NCBI GenBank assembly: GCA_035299305.1
Contig: DATGWV010000300.1
Location: 1-10,099, forward strand
Direction of reading: 5' to 3'
Source: BJHL01 sp035299305
GTDB lineage: Bacteria > Planctomycetota > Phycisphaerae > Phycisphaerales > UBA1924
DNA: 10,099 nucleotides
The translations under genes were made by a program, and so were the position numbers. The notes under the pieces were generated by a model that saw only the letters and a list, made by a program, of their open reading frames with translations, was not told the origin of the DNA and searched no databases. Each line of letters begins with the position of its first letter. Within the stretch, counting starts at the first letter, position 1. Positions 1 through 4,805 of this stretch are shown piece by piece.

Positions 1-152
1 GGTTTCTGGCTCGCGCCAAGGCCGCTCGCCCCGACCTCCTCGTCACCGGGATTTGCTTCGACGAGCAAGTCGTGGATTTTGTCCCAACCGACGCGCACGA
101 TGTGCGCGTTGATATGATACTGACACCCACGCGGACCATGCAGGTCGCGTGA
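1..152 (+). CDS. 5-formyltetrahydrofolate cyclo-ligase, C-terminal fragment
   Basis: This is the last roughly 49 codons of a gene that begins left of the window; it reads in frame from base 3 to a TGA at 150-152. The fragment contains 'TGICFDEQVVDFVP' followed by 'HDVRVDMILTPTR', which matches the conserved end of 5-formyltetrahydrofolate cyclo-ligase (5,10-methenyltetrahydrofolate synthetase; YgfA in E. coli): a Gly-x-x-x-Asp-x-Gln stretch, then Pro, then (H/W)DV and a hydrophobic-Ile-x-T-P ending. The family enzyme converts 5-formyl-THF to 5,10-methenyl-THF with ATP in the cytoplasm. The glycine-rich ATP-binding loop and the rest of the catalytic domain lie outside the window, so activity cannot be judged. 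No terminator is visible in the 70 bp before the next gene, so read-through into it is possible. Confidence 0.8.
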   Translation, partial: FLARAKAARPDLLVTGICFDEQVVDFVPTDAHDVRVDMILTPTRTMQVA

Positions 153-206
153 ACAACTCAACCGGGATGGACCCCGCCTGCGCAAGCGTCACCGCGCCGG
201 CTTCTC

Positions 207-216
207 AAGGAAGGGA
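207..216 (+). promoter_or_regulatory. Shine-Dalgarno region of the L,D-transpeptidase gene
   Basis: The purine run AAGGAAGGGA ends 6 nt before the ATG at 223. It supports that start codon, which is also the one that leaves a short cytoplasmic tail before the membrane anchor. Confidence 0.7.
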
Positions 217-222
217 AGACTC

Positions 223-1518
223 ATGGCTCTGCCGTCGCAAACTGATCACAACTCCGAAAACAGCCGAAGCGTCACCGGACAGGCTGGCAACACCAACACG
301 ACGAAAATTCTTCTGGTCGTCGCGGGCATCACCCTCCTCGGCGGCGGCGTCTACGCCCTCAGCAACCTGAACAAGCAGCAGAAGACCGACGCGACCAAGA
401 CCAAGGAAATCGCCACCAACGCCGGCACGCCCACTGGCACCACGCCCGCGCCCACCGAGCCCACCGCGATCACCACGCCCGCCCCCGGCACCAACACCGT
501 CCCCTTCACCAACCAGCCCGCCGGCACCACAGCTACGCCCACCACGGTCGTCCGGTCCGACGTGAACAACACGCCGGCCCCCACCACGCCCGCAGGAACC
601 GCCGGCGCAACGACGCCCGCGCCCGGCACCGCACCCAGCACAACCCCTGCGCTCAACACGCCACCCGGCACCACGCCGGCGACGACCACGCCGGGCACAA
701 CCACCACCACGCCCGCTCCGACGTCGCTCACCACCAACCTCACCGTCCTGCAACTCATCCAGCAGGGCGACAGCGCGATGGCCAACAACAAAATGGTCGA
801 GGCCCGTCAAGCATTCAGCCGCGCACTGCTTGATCGCGACGCGAGCGAAGCCGACAAGGCCACGCTCCGCACCAAGCTCACGACGATCAACCAAGAACTC
901 GTCTTCGGCCCGCGCGTCGAAGCCACCGACGGTCTCGTCGAAAGCTACAAGGTGCAGTCCGGCGACAGCCTCGTCAAGATCGCCCGCAAGCGCGAACTCG
1001 CGACCGACTGGCGCTTCATCCAGCGCGTCAATCGCATCAGCAACCCCAACGCTCTGCGTGCGGGCCAGACGCTCAAGCTCGTCAAAGGCCCCTTCCACGC
1101 CGTCGTGAACAAGAGCGCGTACCGCGCCGACATCTTCGCCGGCGCACCCGACGATCCCGCCAACTGGCTCTTCATCAAGAGCTACACGCTGGGCCTGGGC
1201 GAAGGCAACAGCACCCCCGTCGGCAACTACGTCGTCAAGAAGGGCAGCAAGCTCATCGACCCGCCGTGGGTCAACCCGCGCACGGGCGAAAAGTTCGCCA
1301 GCAACGACCCCAAGAACCCGATCGGTGAACACTGGATCGGCTGGCAAGGCGTGGGCGACAGCACCGCCAACCAAGGCTACGGCTTCCACGGCACCATCGA
1401 CCCTAACAGCATCGGCCAGCAAAAGAGCATGGGCTGCGCTCGCATGAAAGCCGACGATGTCGCCGAGCTCTACGAGCTGCTCGTCGAAGAAGTCAGCGTC
1501 GTCCGCGTCCTCCCATAA
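223..1518 (+). CDS. Membrane-anchored LysM / YkuD L,D-transpeptidase
   Basis: This 431-residue protein is predicted to cross-link or modify peptidoglycan outside the cytoplasmic membrane. Residues 29-46 form one hydrophobic segment after a polar N terminus with no signal-peptidase site, so it looks like a type II anchor. Residues about 67-169 are a Thr/Pro/Gly/Ala-rich linker. Residues about 172-225 are helical and could be one degenerate TPR-like hairpin. Residues 242-288 form a LysM domain ('YKVQSGDSL' at the start, 'LRAGQTLKL' at the end) that should bind glycan. The YkuD domain follows, about 291-430, with the active-site pattern His389-Gly ... Ser402-x-Gly-Cys405-x-Arg407; Cys405 is the expected nucleophile. 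All key residues are present. In this family the enzyme uses a tetrapeptide donor stem and makes meso-diaminopimelate cross-links or attaches proteins; which of these applies here cannot be told. The gene is followed by its own terminator. Confidence 0.92.
   Translation: MALPSQTDHNSENSRSVTGQAGNTNTTKILLVVAGITLLGGGVYALSNLNKQQKTDATKTKEIATNAGTPTGTTPAPTEPTAITTPAPGTNTVPFTNQPAGTTATPTTVVRSDVNNTPAPTTPAGTAGATTPAPGTAPSTTPALNTPPGTTPATTTPGTTTTTPAPTSLTTNLTVLQLIQQGDSAMANNKMVEARQAFSRALLDRDASEADKATLRTKLTTINQELVFGPRVEATDGLVESYKVQSGDSLVKIARKRELATDWRFIQRVNRISNPNALRAGQTLKLVKGPFHAVVNKSAYRADIFAGAPDDPANWLFIKSYTLGLGEGNSTPVGNYVVKKGSKLIDPPWVNPRTGEKFASNDPKNPIGEHWIGWQGVGDSTANQGYGFHGTIDPNSIGQQKSMGCARMKADDVAELYELLVEEVSVVRVLP
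421..729 (+). repeat. Thr/Pro-rich low-complexity linker repeat
   Basis: This segment encodes irregular repeats of Thr-Thr-Pro-Ala-(Pro)-Gly-Thr type, written in the DNA as recurring 'accacgcccg' variants. It links the membrane anchor to the periplasmic domains of the L,D-transpeptidase. Such a linker is likely extended and disordered, and the near-repeated DNA makes its length prone to change by slippage. Confidence 0.8.
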
Positions 1519-1571
1519 CACCGGTGGCCCGCCCCTCCGGGGCAGGCGCATACCAACAACAAACTCACTCC

Positions 1572-1597
1572 AACGCCGCACAAAACGCGGCGTTTTT
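1572..1597 (+). terminator. Intrinsic terminator after the L,D-transpeptidase gene
   Basis: A perfect 8-bp stem, AACGCCGC (1572-1579) with GCGGCGTT (1587-1594), closes a 7-nt loop and runs into TTTTT at 1593-1597. It lies 54 nt past the stop codon. It also argues against extending the downstream aldehyde dehydrogenase frame up to 1524, since that extension would translate through the hairpin. Confidence 0.85.
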
Positions 1598-1715
1598 CAT
1601 TTCCACCACCCACCCATATCCATCCACGCCCGACACCATCCCCTCCTCCCCTGCATCTCATCCACGTCCACCACCCCAGCTTCGCGCACGCCCCCCAACC
1701 CATAGAGTTTCCACC
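1598..1715 (+). other. C-rich, G-poor leader before the aldehyde dehydrogenase gene
   Basis: The 118 nt between the terminator and the ATG at 1716 are strongly pyrimidine-rich. By hand count, positions 1601-1700 hold 58 C and only 8 G. I see no convincing -10/-35 pair and no Shine-Dalgarno sequence. The promoter for the next gene should lie here or just upstream, but it cannot be placed. Confidence 0.6.
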
Positions 1716-3293
1716 ATGACCGCCACCCCCGCCGCCGTCGCGATCGAAACCAAGCCCGTGACGCTGCGCATCAAGCCCGGCTTCTCCTGGCACGAAGTCC
1801 TCGCCAAAGCCCAGAAGGTCACGCCGCAAGCCTTCAGCGACCACGGTCACTTCCTCAACCTCATCGATGGCAACTGGGGCACACCCGGCAACCCGCGCAG
1901 CATCGCATCGCCCATCGATGGCTCACTCATCGGCAAGCTCCCGATGATCGACCTGCCCACGGGTCTCCACGCCGTGCGCGCCGCCGCGAAGGAGTCCGCC
2001 GCGTGGGCCAAAGTGTCGCTCGACGAACGCAAAGCTCGCGTCCGCGCCACCGTCAACGACATGCGCACGCACCGCGAACTGCTGGGCCAGTTGCTCATGT
2101 GGGAGATCGGCAAGCCCTGGCACCTCGCCCTCGCCGACGCCGACCGCTGCATCGAAGGCGTTGCGTGGTACGTTGACAACATCGACGGCATGATCGCCAG
2201 CCGCAAGCCTCTCGGCGTTGTCTCCAACATCGCCAGTTGGAACTACCCCCTCAGCGTCCTCCAGCACGCCGTCCTCGTCCAAGTCCTCTGCGGCAATGCC
2301 AGCATCGCCAAAGCCCCCACCGATGGCGGCGGTACCGCACTCGCCGTCAGCATGGCCATCGCCCGCAATCACGGTTTGCCCGTCAGCTTCGTGAGCGGCA
2401 GTGGCGGCACTCTCAGCGATGCCCTCGTGCGCAACGACCACGTCGACTGCCTCAGCTTCGTCGGCGGTCGCAGCAACGGGCGCGACGTCGCCAGCGCCCT
2501 CGTCGATACCGGCAAACGCCACATGCTCGAAATGGAAGGCGTCAATGCCTACGGCATCTGGGAATTCAGCCAGTGGGACCTGCTCGCCAAACAGCTCAAA
2601 AAGGGCTTCGAATACGGCAAGCAGCGCTGCACCGCCTACCCGCGCTTCGTCGTACAGCGTTCACTCCTCCCCAAGTTCCTCGACATGTACCTCGCGGTCG
2701 TCAGGAGCGTCAAGTTCGGTCACCCCGCGCTCGTCGCCAATGACAACGACCCGCTCCCGCAGTACGAATTTGGCCCGATGATCAACGCCAAAAAGGTCGA
2801 AGAGCTCAAGAGCCTCTGGAGCGAAGCCATCGGCGCAGGCGGCGTGCCTCTCTACCAGGGCGAACTCGACCCGCGCGCGTTCCTGCCGGGCCAAGACATC
2901 AGCGCGTACTTCGCCCCCGCCACGCTCCTCAACATCCCGCGCAGTTGCAAGCTCTACTTCAACGAACCCTTCGGCCCTCTCGACCTCATCGTCACGGTCG
3001 ATCGCATCGAAGAACTCGTCGCCGAAATGAACGTCAGCAACGGCAACCTCGTCAGCAGCCTCGCCACCGACGACGAGACCCTCGCCAAGCGCCTGCAATC
3101 AGAAGTCCGCGCCTTCAAGTTCGGCCACAACGTCATTCGCAGCCGAGGCGACCGCGAAGAACTCTTCGGTGGGCTGGGCCAAAGCTGGAAGGGCTGCTTC
3201 GTCGGAGGCAGTCTCCTCGCGCGCAGTCTCACCCGAGGCGATGGCGACGACAAACTCCCAGGCGTCTTCCCCACCGGCACGCGCCTGCCCTGA
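1716..3293 (+). CDS. Aldehyde dehydrogenase superfamily protein with atypical active-site surroundings
   Basis: This 525-residue protein belongs to the NAD(P)-dependent aldehyde dehydrogenase superfamily, whose members oxidise an aldehyde to an acid through a cysteine thioester. Equivalents of the catalytic tetrad can be read: Asn176 in 'NYP', Lys199, Glu272 and Cys305. Asn-to-Lys spacing equals that of human ALDH2, and the other gaps are within a few residues. The cofactor loop appears as 'SFVGGRSNG' (247-255), and Glu417-x-Phe419-Gly-Pro matches the E-x-F-G-P motif. Two near-invariant positions differ: the usual L-E-L-G-G is 'LEMEG' (271-275), and G-Q-x-C is 'KQRC' (302-305). The ATG at 1716 is chosen because the frame upstream runs through a terminator and is low-complexity; no Shine-Dalgarno is visible. 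There is no signal peptide, so it should be cytoplasmic. The substrate is unknown and the neighbours give no pathway. The 3' end converges on the minus-strand gene with a 6-bp gap. Confidence 0.87.
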   Translation: MTATPAAVAIETKPVTLRIKPGFSWHEVLAKAQKVTPQAFSDHGHFLNLIDGNWGTPGNPRSIASPIDGSLIGKLPMIDLPTGLHAVRAAAKESAAWAKVSLDERKARVRATVNDMRTHRELLGQLLMWEIGKPWHLALADADRCIEGVAWYVDNIDGMIASRKPLGVVSNIASWNYPLSVLQHAVLVQVLCGNASIAKAPTDGGGTALAVSMAIARNHGLPVSFVSGSGGTLSDALVRNDHVDCLSFVGGRSNGRDVASALVDTGKRHMLEMEGVNAYGIWEFSQWDLLAKQLKKGFEYGKQRCTAYPRFVVQRSLLPKFLDMYLAVVRSVKFGHPALVANDNDPLPQYEFGPMINAKKVEELKSLWSEAIGAGGVPLYQGELDPRAFLPGQDISAYFAPATLLNIPRSCKLYFNEPFGPLDLIVTVDRIEELVAEMNVSNGNLVSSLATDDETLAKRLQSEVRAFKFGHNVIRSRGDREELFGGLGQSWKGCFVGGSLLARSLTRGDGDDKLPGVFPTGTRLP

Positions 3294-3299
3294 CTGGAA

Positions 3300-4613
3300 C
3301 TACGCGTTCTTCCCCGCGCCTTCGACAGAGTCGCTGAAGTCGAAGTACATGTTGTAGTACCCGCACCAGTATGGATACTCAACTTCCAGCCGGTGACACA
3401 CAAAGTCGTTGATGTTCCATCCCATGCGATCAAAGCTCGCATTGACGAACTCGTTCATCCGCGGCATGAAGGGCGACTGCAGTGACTGCCGATCGCCATT
3501 GATGAGTTGCAGCGACAATGCATGCGGCAGCCGATCCGTCCACTTCTCATGCGGACTGCGCCCGATGTAAGGCGACGTGCGATACGCCGCCACGCTGGGC
3601 ACGCATCGCGCCACCATCGACCGTTCCATATACATGTCGAAAATCAGTCGCGCGCACGGCATCGGGATGTACGCCGTCGCATTGAAATCCGGCGGCGGCT
3701 CCGACCAAGGCAAAGGCCGATTCGCTTCAACAAACTGCACCGTCGCGAAATCCAGTCCGCGCTCTTCATCCGTCCGCTTCGAGTCCACCACAATCAACGA
3801 GTGCTGCCCGGGCCCAACGACGTGCTTCACCGCAACCAGCGGCACCGGATCCGTCGTAAACTCGGACAATACCGTCGCACCAGCCACTTCGTACTCATCG
3901 CGCTCAAGACCATGAAACGGCTTGCTCCCCGCGCGATCCAATCTCTTCGTATCCTCTTCGGTTCCTGCTGTGATGATGCTGCGAAAGGCGAGCACCGGCG
4001 CATCAGGCCGCGCGCGGTACCCACCCACATACCGCATCGTCGCGTGATCCGTCAGATTTTCCTTCCCAGGCGTCGGCCGCATCACCATGCACGTCGCCAT
4101 CACATCGCACCGCTGTCCCAGTGCCTGCGACATAGCCTCAAACGCGCGCCGGCGACGCTCGATCTGCAGCTTCGCTTGCTCTTGCTCATCCGTCACCTTG
4201 GTCGCAACCGTTGCCTCGATGCGATCATTCAGCTTGCGCTGACTCCCCGCGCTCGTCTGCAAAAACTCCTCAAACTGATCAATCCCACTCTGCAGATTCG
4301 CCAGCGCCGTCTTGCCGATCCCAAACTTCGACAACGCGCTTGCCACCAGCCGCAGCCCCATCACGCCCGGCATCAACTTCAGCACACCCACATCAACCGT
4401 CTCCGCCGACAGCGACTGCACCAGCCGCGTCGACGTGCCGCGATCTATCTCCAGCAGCTTCGACAACCCCGCCGCCGTGCGTGCCTGTGCAGGCAGCCGT
4501 TTGAACAACGTTCGAAACTCACCCACAAGTTGTTGCGCAATCCGAGAACCCTCCTCAACTTGCGCAGCCGTGAGGGGAACGGTTGTCCATGGCTTGGGTG
4601 TAGAAAGTGACAC
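3300..4613 (-). CDS. Uncharacterised 437-residue protein, possible N-terminal helix-turn-helix
   Basis: I do not recognise this protein. It has no signal peptide or membrane segment, so it should be cytoplasmic. Residues about 46-70 ('TAAGLSKLLEIDRGTSTRL' and following) read like the helix-turn-helix of a winged-helix regulator of IclR/MarR style, but that is pattern similarity only. Residues about 124-165 form a highly charged predicted helix with an R-R-R-R cluster at 153-156. The remaining 270 residues look like a mixed alpha/beta domain ending in an aromatic-rich segment (VEYPYWCGYYNMYFDF, about 411-426). Length, continuous frame and high-GC third positions support a real gene. The longest start is a GTG at 4613-4611, and a weak GGAGAGG lies about 14 nt upstream; no in-frame ATG occurs before residue 81. 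Its promoter region is shared, divergently, with the exported modular protein and holds a perfect palindrome, consistent with but not proof of a regulator acting on this region. Confidence 0.82.
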   Translation of the reverse strand: MSLSTPKPWTTVPLTAAQVEEGSRIAQQLVGEFRTLFKRLPAQARTAAGLSKLLEIDRGTSTRLVQSLSAETVDVGVLKLMPGVMGLRLVASALSKFGIGKTALANLQSGIDQFEEFLQTSAGSQRKLNDRIEATVATKVTDEQEQAKLQIERRRRAFEAMSQALGQRCDVMATCMVMRPTPGKENLTDHATMRYVGGYRARPDAPVLAFRSIITAGTEEDTKRLDRAGSKPFHGLERDEYEVAGATVLSEFTTDPVPLVAVKHVVGPGQHSLIVVDSKRTDEERGLDFATVQFVEANRPLPWSEPPPDFNATAYIPMPCARLIFDMYMERSMVARCVPSVAAYRTSPYIGRSPHEKWTDRLPHALSLQLINGDRQSLQSPFMPRMNEFVNASFDRMGWNINDFVCHRLEVEYPYWCGYYNMYFDFSDSVEGAGKNA

Positions 4614-4716
4614 GGTCCGAGGATAAGGCCTCTCCGTGCGCCGCGTGCATGAATCTTCTCAAATTCGTCGAACCGACTCACTTGTTGCGACGAAAGACGT
4701 AGCGTCTGATGCGCAC

Positions 4717-4730
4717 TCAGTGTACACTGA
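4717..4730. promoter_or_regulatory. Perfect 14-bp palindrome, candidate operator
   Basis: TCAGTGTACACTGA equals its own reverse complement over all 14 bases. It lies 76 nt before the start at 4806 and about 104 nt before the GTG start of the divergent gene. The arms and the TGTACA core look like a site for a dimeric helix-turn-helix protein. No U-tract follows, so it is not a terminator. The binding protein is unknown. Confidence 0.5.
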
Positions 4731-4793
4731 CCATGCCGCCCGCCCGCGCAGCATAGCGCCCGCATCACGCCCCCCACGCCACGCGCCAATCCC

Positions 4794-4799
4794 AAGGAG
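4794..4799 (+). promoter_or_regulatory. Shine-Dalgarno that decides the start of the exported protein
   Basis: AAGGAG directly abuts an ATG at 4800, which leaves no spacing for initiation there. It lies 6 nt before a second in-frame ATG at 4806, a normal distance. The second ATG is therefore preferred, removing two residues from the longest reading frame. Confidence 0.75.
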
Positions 4800-4805
4800 A
4801 TGCCG

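Larger units (their letters stand above)
4614..4805. promoter_or_regulatory. Divergent promoter region rich in dyads
   Basis: This 192-bp gap separates the minus-strand unknown gene from the plus-strand exported protein and must carry both promoters. It is less GC-rich around 4645-4730 than its surroundings. It holds three dyads: TTCGTCG/CGACGAA (4664-4670 with 4688-4694), AGACG/CGTCT (4695-4699 with 4703-4707) and the 14-bp palindrome at 4717-4730. TACACT at 4723-4728 could serve as a -10 hexamer on either strand because of the palindrome, but I find no good -35 partner. Confidence 0.55.

Noticed and set aside
111..120. TATGAT at 113-118 as a -10 promoter element for the L,D-transpeptidase
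   Set aside because: No -35 element lies at a usual distance and the hexamer is inside the folate gene; it remains possible but unsupported.
205..1581. 458-codon minus-strand open frame opposite the L,D-transpeptidase
   Set aside because: Its product is Gly/Arg/Ala-rich low complexity, it has no recognisable domain and it runs through the terminator. The opposite frame has clear LysM and YkuD domains.
1524..1715. N-terminal extension of the aldehyde dehydrogenase
   Set aside because: It would translate through an intrinsic terminator, is Pro/Ser/His low complexity and has no family similarity.
3507..4610. 367-codon plus-strand open frame opposite the unknown gene
   Set aside because: The product is dominated by Arg, His, Leu and Pro, typical of an antisense shadow in high-GC DNA, and has no fold-like pattern.
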